A DNA stretch of 64,000 nucleotides. Source: Limnospira platensis (lineage in GTDB: Bacteria > Cyanobacteriota > Cyanobacteriia > Cyanobacteriales > Microcoleaceae). Position numbers and translations under genes: made by a program. The stretch is from NCBI RefSeq assembly GCF_046480435.1, contig NZ_PKGC01000020.1, one strand, 5' to 3'. How positions within the stretch are numbered: position 1 is the first letter of the stretch; each line of letters starts with the position of its first letter. This document shows, in pieces, positions 37,401 to 45,957 of the stretch. The notes below the pieces were generated by a model that was not told where the DNA came from, made no database searches, and saw only the letters and a program-made list of their open reading frames with translations.

Positions 37401-40139
37401 CCCGTAACGGTGGTTCCCGGTCTATGATTCGTATGGGGGTACAACCCGGACAAGCCCGACACCTGAAAGTTAACCGAGAAGGGGATGTATGGACTCTCAA
37501 CTATTCCCCTGATGGTGTGAGTTGGACGACAGCCGGGAGTTTTACGGAAGCCTTACAAGTGCAACAGGTGGGGTTATTTGCGGGAAATGCGGGANTTTAC
37601 CTCCCAGGTGGATTACTTTTTCAATACAGCCGCCCCCATTATTCCAGAAGATACCCCCGACCTGTTACCTCCAACGGCGGCTTTACTGGCTCCTGATTTG
37701 ACTCCTATCTTGGGTAGTGATACCGGATATGCTTTCACGGTTAGCTACTCTGATGACTGGGAAATTCAAGAATCTACTTTGGATGATGCCGATATTCGGG
37801 TTATAGGACCATTAGGGGTTCAGCAACTGGCTAGTTTGGTGCGTGTCTACGGTGAGGACAATGGAAACACGCGGAATGCTACCTATCAAATTGCACCTTC
37901 TGGCGGCGTTTGGGATGTCTCCGACGGCGGAACTTATACGGTCATAATGGAACCCAATGCCGTTAGTGATGTGGTGGGTAATTTTGTCCCAACTGCCACC
38001 TTGGGTAGTTTTACCATTGATTTTGGCACTAATACAACTCAAAATATTGTGTTCCCGGCTGATGCGGGTGTGGTTGATGTTAGGGATTATGGAGCGATTC
38101 CTAATGATGGTATAGATGATACTGCCGCTATTCAGCAGGCTATTAATGAGAATGCGGGTCAAAATCGGATTATTTACTTCCCTAATGGGGTTTATGATGT
38201 TAGTGGTCAGATTACATACCCTGGTAGTCAAAAGCGCAATATTCTTCAGGGTGAAAGCCGCGATCGCACTATTATTAGACTTCAAGATAATTTAGGTTTT
38301 GATACGGCGGTTATTGATACCGGAAATCCACCCGCTCAACGGTTCCGTAATAGTATCAGGGATTTGACTGTTGATGTGGGTGAGGGAAACCCAGATGCGA
38401 TCGCTATTAGTTTTATCGCTAACAACCAGGGAACTCTCAATAATGTTCGCATAGTTTCCCGTGATGGACAAGGTGCGATCGGTCTTGATCTCGCTACCGA
38501 TGAAAATGGACCTCTACTGGTTAAGGATGTCGAAGTCGTCGGATTTGATGTCGGTATTCGGACTTGGAATCCTACCGCTACTCAAACACTCGAAGGCGTT
38601 AAACTTGTTAATCAAAATGTTTATGGTTGGCAGAATTTTAATCAAACTCTGTTTGTGCGAGACTTAGAAAGCACTAATGCCGTTCCCGTCATTTGGAATA
38701 TGCCTGATGGTTCCAGTGATTTTACGATTATGGATGCTAACTTAACCGGGGTCGGTGCAGCCGCCACTCAACCAGCTATTTATAATCAAAAAGGGATGTA
38801 TGTTAATAATCTGAATACCTCTGGTTATCAACTCGCTATTCGACAGGATGATAATGGACGAGGTAACTTGTCTCAACCTGATGGTTATGTGGCTGAGTGG
38901 ATGGCGCATGGTGGCTTTAATACCCTATTTGATGCTCCCAATCAGGCTTTTGAACTGGAAGTTTTGCCGACTCCCGTAGTCCCTTGGGATGATTTATCTG
39001 ATTGGGTCAGTCCTTTGGCTTTTGGTGGTTTACCTAATGATGGCATTGATGATACCCTGGCAATTCAGGCGGCGATCGATTCTGGTGCTAGTACCGTTTA
39101 CCTACCTAATGGGGTATGGAATATTGGCGGTAATCTTCAGTTAAGAAATAATCTACAGCGCTTTATTGGCACGGAAGCTACTATTCTAGGTAGTGGCACA
39201 ATTACCGTCGCTGATGGCAGTGCCGATGTCGTCTCTGTGGAGCGTTTGGAAGCCCCAAATATTACCTTTATTCAAGACAGCGATCGGACTATGGTTATGT
39301 CCAATATGATTATTAATCAGTATTTTAATACCAGTCAAGGAACTGGGGATTTATATATTGAAGATATCAGTGGCGGTCCTTGGTCTTTCACTAATCAAAA
39401 TGTTTGGGCACGTCAGATTAACCCAGAGAATATTCACACTCCCCGCATTAAGAATGATGGCGGTAATTTGTGGATTCTTGGCTACAAAACTGAGGATGAG
39501 GGGACATTAGTTGAGACTGTTAATGGTGGAAAAACTGAAGTTTTGGGCGCTTATATCCTCCATGGAGAATTTGGAGATATCCCCGTTTTTATTAATAATG
39601 AATCCTCTCTAAGCTATGTCGCAGCCAGTTTCCGAACTTTCAAGGGTGAGCCTTTACCCGCTGTCGGAGTAGAGGAAATTCAGAACCTGGAAACCAGACG
39701 AACTGTGGGACTTCCTGGCTACTACAGTTCTACCTCTTTAAATCGCGTTCCCATTAATACCATAGTTGGTACTCAAGGCGATGATTGGCTGAATGGAACA
39801 GACCCCAATTCCGCCACTCCGGGACGCGGACAAATAGATATATTGACAGGAAATGGCGGTTTTGATACCTTTGTCTTAGGTGATAGTAATTCTGTTTACT
39901 ATGATGATGGCATTGATGACCAACCCGGTTGGCAAGATTATGCTCTGATTACTGATTTTAACAATGATGTGATTCAGCTTCACGGTAGCTCAGAAGATTA
40001 TCGCCTGGCAGATAGTCCCCAAGGTTTACCTACTGGGTTGGCTATCTTCTATAAAGGTGATGTTACTGATGAACTTATTGGTATTGTGCAAGGAGTCAAC
40101 AATATCAGTTTGAATAGTTCCTCGTTTGTCTATGTGTAA
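31430..40139 (+). CDS. Giant surface protein: DUF4347, lectin-like domains, cadherin-like repeats, beta-helix lyase-like domain
   Basis: About 2,900 residues, interrupted in the assembly at 33479-33488, 36016-36061 and 37595. Order: DUF4347 (about residues 25-190, with HIICHGSPG and ILYGCRVAAG), a DUF1349/concanavalin-like domain (32022-32640), five tandem-95 repeats (32666-34048), an unrelated beta-rich domain (34049-35014), a lone divergent repeat (35015-35296), a second DUF1349-like domain, four repeats (35927-37048), a third DUF1349-like domain (37056-37650), an Ig-like domain, then a pectate_lyase_3-type beta-helix (about 38065-39740) with two starts marked by PNDGIDD, and a C-terminal part with TQGDDWLNG resembling RTX proteins. 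No signal peptide is visible, so type I secretion through the C-terminus is likely. Probably a cell-surface or sheath protein that binds or trims polysaccharide; catalysis is unproven. Confidence 0.88.
32666..34048 (+). repeat. Tandem 285-bp repeats, cluster 1 (five copies)
   Basis: Units of exactly 285 bp (95 residues) start at 32666, 32951, 33236, about 33479 and 33764, each beginning NQPP(I/T)ANDD and ending FLTIEE or similar. Units 2 and 3 are nearly identical at DNA level. The 10-N gap falls in unit 4 and hides about 42 more bases if the unit is normal. Confidence 0.95.
33479..33488. other. Assembly gap (10 N) in the repeat array
   Basis: The gap removes the end of repeat 3 and the first four residues of repeat 4. 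The regular 285-bp spacing predicts a true gap of about 52 bases, or more if whole units were collapsed. Confidence 0.95.
35015..35296 (+). repeat. Lone divergent copy of the 95-residue repeat
   Basis: It begins NLAPIANNDHSRVSQ and ends ATVFLGISE. It keeps the repeat plan but differs at many positions from the two clusters, so it is an older copy or has escaped homogenisation. Confidence 0.85.
35927..37048 (+). repeat. Tandem 285-bp repeats, cluster 2 (four copies)
   Basis: Units start at 35927, 36194, 36479 and 36764. The last two intervals are exactly 285 bp, while the first is 267 because of the N-run. The unit ends are LTIQE or LTVSE, unlike the LTIEE of cluster 1, so the clusters have homogenised separately. 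Confidence 0.95.
36016..36061. other. Assembly gap (46 N) in the repeat array
   Basis: The regular spacing predicts 64 bases here, so 46 N is 18 short if no whole unit was lost. The frame stays open across it. Confidence 0.95.
37595..37595. other. Single N causing a false frameshift
   Basis: Before this base the frame reads LFAGNAG and after it, one base later in frame, FTSQVDYFFNTAAPI. In the first copy of the domain the same two phrases are joined by DSSSSPQ. The N therefore stands for a gap whose length is a multiple of three. Confidence 0.93.
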
Positions 40140-40201
40140 TCCCTAATTACAGCATTCCTGGTTTATTGACGGTTGTTCACATAAGAGGCTACAGGTAAAA
40201 C

Positions 40202-41146
40202 ATGGCACAAACTTATCCTCCTCATCCCCGCGTTAGCATTGGTCTACCTGTCTACAATGGGGAAAATTTTATACAGGAAACTTTAGATTGTCTATTGTCT
40301 CAGACTTTTGATGATTTTGAACTGATTATTTGTGATAATGCTTCCACAGACCGGACCGAGGAAATTTGCCGAGATTATGCCGCTAGGGATAAGCGTATCC
40401 GTTATTATCGCCATCCTGAAAATTTGGGTGCTGCTAAAAATTATAATCGAACTTTTGAATTGTCTACCGCTGAATATTTTAAGTGGGCAGCACACGATGA
40501 TTTATATGCTCCCGAGTTTTTAGAACGCTGTGTAGAAGCCTTGGATACTCACCCGTCTACTGTTTTGTGTTACCCTCAAGAATACTGGATTGATGAACAA
40601 GGAAATCCGCTGAAATCTCATGCTGATATTCTCAATTTGCGATCGCCAAAACCAACGGAGCGATTTAAACAATATCATGACCTTTGGCAAGAACGTAAGT
40701 ATATGCCAGGACACATGGTATTTGGGTTAATGAGAAGTGATGAACTTAGAAAAACTCAGCTAATTGGAGATTATATATGGGCAGATTTACCCTTGGCGGC
40801 TGAGTTGGCGCTGCGGGGAGAATTTTATGAAATTCCCGAACCTCTTTTCTTTTATAGAGAGCATTCCCAAACCTCACGAGCCATCCGCAAAGATGCTGGT
40901 AGTTCGGCTCTTTTGAATTGGTATAACTCTCAGACAACTAGAAAGTTTGCACTCACAAATTGGACGCTTTTATGGGAATATATCAAAGTGATTAATCGGG
41001 TTCCTATCAAATTTTCCGAAAAGCTATATTGCTATGGTCAAATGGGTAGGTGGGTCTCTTGGAAGTGGAAAAGGCTCGGTTTTGAGTTGATGCAAGCTGC
41101 TGTCCAAGCCCCTAGTGTATATTTCCAAAAAACCCAAAACACTTAA
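40202..41146 (+). CDS. Glycosyltransferase family 2
   Basis: 314 residues. A GT-A fold transferase: SIGLPVYNGENFIQETLDCL, CDNASTDRTEE, and WAAHDDLYAPEFLE as the metal site. It starts 62 bp after the giant surface protein on the same strand, so it may share the transcript and modify the protein or the sheath glycan. No membrane segment is seen. A terminator-like hairpin follows. Confidence 0.9.
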   Translation: MAQTYPPHPRVSIGLPVYNGENFIQETLDCLLSQTFDDFELIICDNASTDRTEEICRDYAARDKRIRYYRHPENLGAAKNYNRTFELSTAEYFKWAAHDDLYAPEFLERCVEALDTHPSTVLCYPQEYWIDEQGNPLKSHADILNLRSPKPTERFKQYHDLWQERKYMPGHMVFGLMRSDELRKTQLIGDYIWADLPLAAELALRGEFYEIPEPLFFYREHSQTSRAIRKDAGSSALLNWYNSQTTRKFALTNWTLLWEYIKVINRVPIKFSEKLYCYGQMGRWVSWKWKRLGFELMQAAVQAPSVYFQKTQNT

Positions 41147-41158
41147 ATTGGCTCAAGC

Positions 41159-41183
41159 CATCAAAGACTTTCCCCCTTTGATG
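41159..41183. terminator. Bidirectional hairpin between convergent genes
   Basis: CATCAAAG and CTTTGATG form a perfect 8-bp stem around a 9-nt loop, 12 bp after the GT2 stop and 15 bp before the stop of the minus-strand WecG gene. Its place suits a terminator for both strands, though GC content is low. Confidence 0.5.
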
Positions 41184-41198
41184 CTCATAACCTATTAA

Positions 41199-42398
41199 TT
41201 AAATTTCCGGTTCCATAAACTCTAAAAATAAGTCCACAGTCTCCGGTTTAACCCATCCCTTATTAATAGCCATTTCTCCAAACTTGAGTCCGGTTTTATG
41301 TTGGTTTTGTAAAATCATATCAATTTGCTTTTCATTTAATAAAGCCGCTGATTTTAAATAGTATCCTAAAGGATGCTGTTCTCTGTTAAGAGCTAATTCT
41401 GGTAACTTCTCAGTGAAAAACTCTATCGTTTCCGGTTTCAGTAAACCTTGAGAATTTAAAATGTCTCCAAAACGCAGGTTTTTTCGGACTCGCTGAGTTT
41501 GTAAAACCATCTGTACTTGATCTGGGGAAAGTAAACCCGCCCTTTGTAAGACACGCCCCACAGGTCGATAAATTAAACCCCTAGGCGATTCAATCAATAC
41601 ATTACTAGGAATTTCCGAGTATTGTTTTTTAACCCGGTTTAACCAATGATACTCAGTTAATAGTTGTTTAGTTGCTAATAACATAAACGGCGGAATTGTC
41701 TTAGCATAGCGACCAAACAAACGATTGGGTTCTTGAACTAATCGGTAAAACCATTCTAACCCGGACTCTCGCACCCACTCTGGGGCGCGAGTCTGAAAAC
41801 CAGCATAAACCGGAAATACCGCCCCAATTCCGATCATCACAGCCCGAATTTTGCCGCGATGCTGATGAATAAATTTTTCTTGTTTAGGACATCCCAGAGA
41901 AACAAAGACTAACCCCGCCCCACTATTGTGAATTTCTTGGATTAATGCCTCATCTTCGGCCGGAGTCAGGGGGCGAAATGGCAAAGATTTAAACCCCGCG
42001 ACTTTTAAACGGGGAAATTCATGGCTCATCTTGGTTTGCATTTTTTCCAGCACTTCTGGTTTAGAACCTAAGAAAAAAACGCTGACGTTATATAAAGGTG
42101 CTAAGTTACACAGACTAAGGAGCATATCCATTCCTGCTACCCGGTCTTGAGGAATACCTACTTGCCGAATCATCCAGACTAGAGGCATTCCGTCAGGAGT
42201 CACCATATCAGCATTTTCTAAGATCCGAGCAAATACAGGATTCCAATAGGCTTCCATCAGCATATGAACATTTGCTACACAAACGACTCGGCTTTGTCGC
42301 CGAGAACCCCACTCCAAAATAGTTTCGATTTGGTCGCTGAACTGGAGAGCTGTAATATAAGATCCTACAACTTTAACTTGGCGAATAGGTAAGCTCAT
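41199..42398 (-). CDS. WecG/TagA/CpsF-type glycosyltransferase with duplicated C-terminal tail
   Basis: 399 residues. The first 240 match the GT26 family, with DGMPLVWMIRQVG carrying the catalytic Asp, FFLGSKPEVLEKM, and LGCPKQEKFI. These enzymes add ManNAc-type or other sugars to lipid-linked primers early in polysaccharide synthesis. The tail, 280-335 and 344-399, is two copies of a roughly 55-residue helical unit with the plan L-x-x-A-x-LL-x3-Q-x-x-M-x-LQ-x-Q...FG...G-x-x-KPET. That plan resembles MshEN-type c-di-GMP-binding or T2SSE-N domains, but this is by eye. Control of the enzyme by a small molecule or partner is the inference. Confidence 0.88.
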   Translation of the reverse strand: MSLPIRQVKVVGSYITALQFSDQIETILEWGSRRQSRVVCVANVHMLMEAYWNPVFARILENADMVTPDGMPLVWMIRQVGIPQDRVAGMDMLLSLCNLAPLYNVSVFFLGSKPEVLEKMQTKMSHEFPRLKVAGFKSLPFRPLTPAEDEALIQEIHNSGAGLVFVSLGCPKQEKFIHQHRGKIRAVMIGIGAVFPVYAGFQTRAPEWVRESGLEWFYRLVQEPNRLFGRYAKTIPPFMLLATKQLLTEYHWLNRVKKQYSEIPSNVLIESPRGLIYRPVGRVLQRAGLLSPDQVQMVLQTQRVRKNLRFGDILNSQGLLKPETIEFFTEKLPELALNREQHPLGYYLKSAALLNEKQIDMILQNQHKTGLKFGEMAINKGWVKPETVDLFLEFMEPEI

Positions 42399-42598
42399 AG
42401 TTGATATATAACTTGAATATAACTAAGTTTAAAAAAAATCAAGCCATAGGTTTACTGCCAGTATAATCGACTCCATAGCTTTTTGGCAAATCAAGTTTGA
42501 TTAACTTAGATTGTGATTTGTATCTTTCTTAGGAAACCTGACTAGGCAAATCATGAGGACAATGATATGTTAGTAGGTAAATATTAGCACCTCTAACT

Positions 42599-43789
42599 AT
42601 GCTAGAAAAATCTATCTGTCCGGTATGCGGTTCGGAACATCGCCAAGTATTTTGGGAAATGTTGGATATTCCGGTTTTTTGTAATATATTATGGTCGGAG
42701 CGTGATGGGGCTATTAATTGTAATCGTGGCGACTTGAAACTGGCTTTTTGTCAAGATTGCGGTTTTATTGATAATATAGCTTTTGATCCAGAACGTTTAG
42801 AATATACCCAAGTTTATGAAAATGCTCTGGATTTTTCCCCTCGGTTTCAGCAGTATGCTCATAATTTAGCTACCAGATTAATCAATACCTACAATTTACA
42901 GGAAAAGATTATTATTGAGATTGGATGTGGTAAAGGTGAATTTCTTAGCCTATTGTGTGAATTAGGGAACAATCGCGGCATCGGTTTTGACCCGACTTAT
43001 GTGCCTTTAGCTGACCATGAAGCATTTAGCGATCGCCTGACATTTATTCAGGATTTATATTCGGAAAAATATGCTAATTACCAAGGAGATTTTATCTGCT
43101 GTCGCCACACATTAGAACACATACCCACCCCCACAAACCTGCTAAAATCCCTCGCACAAATAGTGGGAAATAAACCAGAAACCGGAATTTTCTTTGAGGT
43201 TCCCAATGCCTTAGATATCTTTCGTAATCTGGCAGTTTGGGATATTATTTATGAACATTGCTGTTATTTTGCGCCCGTCAGCCTAGGCTATGCTTTCTCA
43301 TCCTGTGGTTTTGAGGTTAAACAAATAACGGAGGAATTCCGAGGGCAATTTTTATGTCTGGAAGCCCAGCCTAATCTTGATACCCATAGCACCATTAAAC
43401 CCGAAACCGAACAGGTTAATCAGTTAGCTAACACCATTGCTGAATTTTCACAAAAGTTTGAGGATAAGTTATCAGAGTGGGAACAAAAACTAGGAGATAT
43501 GGTTAATCAAGGTCAGCGGGTGGTGATTTGGGGCAGTGGTTCCAAAGGTGTGACATTCTTAAACTTTATGAAAGCCGCCAAGACAGCCATTGAATATGTT
43601 GTTGATATTAACCCTCGCAAACAGGGAATGTATGTAGCGGGAACTGGTCAAAAAATTGTCCCCCCTGCATTTTTAGTAGACTATAAACCAGATGTGGTAA
43701 TTATCATGAATCCTATTTATGAACAGGAAATCACCCAGATGCTAGAGGATCTGGGTTTAACATCCTGTCAAGTGCGCTGTGATGTTTGA
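42599..43789 (+). CDS. Zinc-binding-type C-methyltransferase
   Basis: 396 residues. An N-terminal zinc-ribbon (Cys7, Cys10, Cys51, Cys54), a SAM domain with IIIEIGCGKGEFLSLL at about 104-119 and a third domain with VVIWGSGSKGVTFLNFM. This three-part build (Methyltransf_13/23/14) is that of NDP-sugar C-methyltransferases such as TylC3 and NovU and of many polysaccharide-locus proteins. It should methylate a keto-sugar nucleotide. It lies two bases from the convergent nadC stop. Its place next to the WecG gene supports an EPS role. Confidence 0.85.
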   Translation: MLEKSICPVCGSEHRQVFWEMLDIPVFCNILWSERDGAINCNRGDLKLAFCQDCGFIDNIAFDPERLEYTQVYENALDFSPRFQQYAHNLATRLINTYNLQEKIIIEIGCGKGEFLSLLCELGNNRGIGFDPTYVPLADHEAFSDRLTFIQDLYSEKYANYQGDFICCRHTLEHIPTPTNLLKSLAQIVGNKPETGIFFEVPNALDIFRNLAVWDIIYEHCCYFAPVSLGYAFSSCGFEVKQITEEFRGQFLCLEAQPNLDTHSTIKPETEQVNQLANTIAEFSQKFEDKLSEWEQKLGDMVNQGQRVVIWGSGSKGVTFLNFMKAAKTAIEYVVDINPRKQGMYVAGTGQKIVPPAFLVDYKPDVVIIMNPIYEQEITQMLEDLGLTSCQVRCDV

Positions 43790-43791
43790 GG

Positions 43792-44706
43792 TTAAATCAT
43801 TCTAATTTTGGAAGGGTCATTAATCCCCAAGTTTCCGGGTCCCAAATTCATGCTGATATCTAACCAGGGGGAACGGGTAATAGTGGCGCTAGTGGAGATA
43901 TAATCAACACCAATTTCGGCAACTTGGCGAATAGTTTGTAGGGTAATATTTCCCGATGCTTCAATTTTAATGCGGCTATTATACTGGCGAATAATCTCGA
44001 TCGCCTCTTGCATCATAGCTAGGGACATATTATCTAACATGATAATATCCGCCCCCGCATTTACCGCCGTTTTCACCTGTTCAATAGTTTCGGTTTCCAC
44101 CTCAATAGTCAGAGGATAAGGCATAGTTTCGCGAATTAGGGCGATCGCCTTTTCAATACCCCCAGCCGCCAAAATATGATTATCTTTAATCAAAACCGCA
44201 TCATCAAGTCCCATGCGATGATTTTTCGCCCCCCCGACTTGAATGGCATATTTTTCCAACAGTCGCAGTCCTGGGGTAGTTTTGCGGGTATCCACCAGTT
44301 GAGTCGGTAAATCAGCGATCGCATCGACATATTCACCTGTGGAAGTGGCTACCCCACTCAGTCGCATTGCCAAATTTAGGGCTACCCTTTCCCCCATCAA
44401 CAAAGCATCTAGGGGTCCTTCTAATTGTAGAATTACTTGTCCACGATCGCACTGATCGCCATCTTTAACCGTTGGTTTCACCTGAAGGCGATCGCTTAAC
44501 AGTTGAAAAACCCGCGCCGCCACTGGTAACCCCGCCACAATTCCTGGGGCTTTCGCCTCCCAATGGGCTGTTCCCCATAAATTTTCCCCCCTCAACAGAC
44601 CATCAGTAGTGCGATCGCCCCTACCAATATCTTCCGTTAACCACTGTTTTAGCAGAGGGTCTAGGACTATCCAGGGCGGTAAAATTGCTGATTTGGGTTT
44701 CTTCAT
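43792..44706 (-). CDS. nadC: Nicotinate-nucleotide pyrophosphorylase (carboxylating)
   Basis: 304 residues. Quinolinate phosphoribosyltransferase, making nicotinate mononucleotide from quinolinate and PRPP in NAD synthesis. The hallmark DTRKTTPGLRLLEKYA is followed by VGGAKNHRMGLDDAVLIKDNH, and later IEVETE and ASGNI. It is a cytosolic enzyme. The 5S rRNA gene with its terminator lies 68 bp upstream on the same strand, so nadC may receive some read-through from the strong 5S promoter. Confidence 0.96.
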   Translation of the reverse strand: MKKPKSAILPPWIVLDPLLKQWLTEDIGRGDRTTDGLLRGENLWGTAHWEAKAPGIVAGLPVAARVFQLLSDRLQVKPTVKDGDQCDRGQVILQLEGPLDALLMGERVALNLAMRLSGVATSTGEYVDAIADLPTQLVDTRKTTPGLRLLEKYAIQVGGAKNHRMGLDDAVLIKDNHILAAGGIEKAIALIRETMPYPLTIEVETETIEQVKTAVNAGADIIMLDNMSLAMMQEAIEIIRQYNSRIKIEASGNITLQTIRQVAEIGVDYISTSATITRSPWLDISMNLGPGNLGINDPSKIRMI

Positions 44707-44718
44707 GGGATTTTTCCT

Positions 44719-44760
44719 TAAAAACTAAAGCCTCCCTCCGTTTATCACTGGAAGGAAGCT
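44719..44760 (-). terminator. Rho-independent terminator of the 5S rRNA gene
   Basis: On the minus strand, an 11-bp stem AGCTTCCTTCC / GGAGGGAGGCT (two G-U pairs) with a 10-nt loop is followed by TTTAGTTTTT. It begins 15 bp after the 5S 3' end. Confidence 0.88.
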
Positions 44761-44774
44761 ATAGTTTATATTAA

Positions 44775-44892
44775 TCCTGGCATCTTGCTATTTTCCCAGG
44801 CAGCTACCCGCCAAGTATCTTCGCCGTTTCAGCGTTTCACATCCGAGTTCGGGATGGATCGGTGTGGTTCCACTGAGCCATAGACACCAGGA
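44775..44892 (-). rRNA. rrf: 5S ribosomal RNA (free-standing)
   Basis: 118 nt. The ends TCCTGGTGTCT and AGATGCCAGGA pair as helix I, and the inner sequence contains CCACACCGATCCATCCCGAA, the universally conserved loop B/C region, and GCGGGTAGC. It is a complete 5S gene. No 23S rRNA lies upstream: a promoter is found about 80 bp before it and then an unrelated gene. A GAAAGA-7 nt-TCTTTC stem at 44891-44909 abuts the 5' end and may guide processing. Confidence 0.97.
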
Positions 44893-44969
44893 AAGACTTA
44901 AAATCTTTCGAGGTTGCCGGAAACTCGCTCTCGCTGTCGCTCTTGCTTGTTTCCCTCGCACAATTAATA

Positions 44970-44998
44970 ATAGTAGTAGGTTATCAGATATATGTCAA
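44970..44998 (-). promoter_or_regulatory. Promoter of the 5S rRNA gene
   Basis: On the minus strand, a perfect TTGACA (44993-44998) is followed by 17 bp and TACTAT (44970-44975). Transcription would begin near 44963, about 70 nt before the 5S. The leader holds purine-rich GAGCGA repeats flanked by GGAAAC and GTTTCC. Confidence 0.75.
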
Positions 44999-45166
44999 CC
45001 CCTTTGAGCAAATTTTTGGCAAATTTATGTCAAACCCTCTCCCACAGGGATTTTTCCCGTATCTGGGAATAGTTTATATTTCGGGAATGTTGCCGAAACT
45101 AGGCAACTGGGGGGGTAAATTATAAAAATCAGCTAGGCTCCCCGGCTACTGCAATTTTTTGGTAAA

Positions 45167-45856
45167 ATGTTGAACTTCTACGCTCAGATCCAAACTATGT
45201 TCCCTAAATGGTTAATAATACACTGGCGTTTATTATTGGTGTTATCAGTTATTGGCGGACTGCTCACGCCATTTGTGCTGAACTTATATATTAACTTGCT
45301 CACCCAAACTCGTCGCTATACTGAGATCGCCGATGTTCCAGAAAAACCTGTGGCGATCGTCTTTGGGGCGGGACTTTGGGCTGATGGAACCCCTACACCG
45401 ATGTTAGCCGATCGCATTCAGGGGGCGATCGACCTGTACAAACTGGGACGGGTTGAAAAGATTTTAATGACCGGAGACAATGGCACTCCCGAATATAACG
45501 AAGTAGTGGCCATGCAGCTATATGCGATCGACCAAGGAGTTCCCTCAAACGACATTCGCCTGGACTATGCGGGATTTAGTACCTACGAAAGCTGTTATCG
45601 CGCCCGGGAAATTTTTGGCATCGAGACGGCGGTACTAATCACCCAACAATACCACCTACCCCGCGCGGTGTATATATGCAATCGTTTAGGGATTGATGCG
45701 ATCGGTTTTGGCACACCGGACTGGGGCAAATTTCGGGATGATTCCATGCGATTCTATACCCGCCGAGAACTTCTAGCCGTTGTCAAAGCTGTTGTCCAAG
45801 TCCATATTCTTCGCCCTAAACCCACCTTCCTAGGACCCTTTGAGGGAATGTATTAG
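45167..45856 (+). CDS. SanA/YdcF-like DUF218 membrane protein
   Basis: 229 residues. One membrane segment at about 20-45, then a DUF218 domain: AIVFGAGLWADGTPTPMLADRI, KILMTGDNGTPEYNEV, and ITQQYHLPRAVYIC. The family includes SanA, linked to envelope barrier function, and ElyC/YdcF. The enzymatic role is unsettled. The protein probably faces the periplasm. The next gene begins about 100 bp later on the same strand. Confidence 0.87.
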   Translation: MLNFYAQIQTMFPKWLIIHWRLLLVLSVIGGLLTPFVLNLYINLLTQTRRYTEIADVPEKPVAIVFGAGLWADGTPTPMLADRIQGAIDLYKLGRVEKILMTGDNGTPEYNEVVAMQLYAIDQGVPSNDIRLDYAGFSTYESCYRAREIFGIETAVLITQQYHLPRAVYICNRLGIDAIGFGTPDWGKFRDDSMRFYTRRELLAVVKAVVQVHILRPKPTFLGPFEGMY

Positions 45857-45957
45857 TCTGATACCTTCCCCAATTGTCTGGAGTTGCGTTAGACTATCGC
45901 AAAAGTATAGCAGTCAGATCATATCTGGCTGGTTTTTGGCAGCCTTTACCACCTTTG

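Noticed and set aside
37578..37696. Apparent frameshift and overlapping frames in the giant surface gene
   Set aside because: It is caused by a single N at 37595; comparison with the first domain copy shows that the two frames join into one protein.
44943..45125. 60-residue plus-strand frame beside the 5S rRNA gene
   Set aside because: It overlaps the 5S promoter and leader, has no binding site and shows no family resemblance.
45874..45957. Upstream TTG start of the AEC transporter
   Set aside because: The extra 28 residues do not look like family sequence, and the ATG at 45958 begins right before the first membrane helix.
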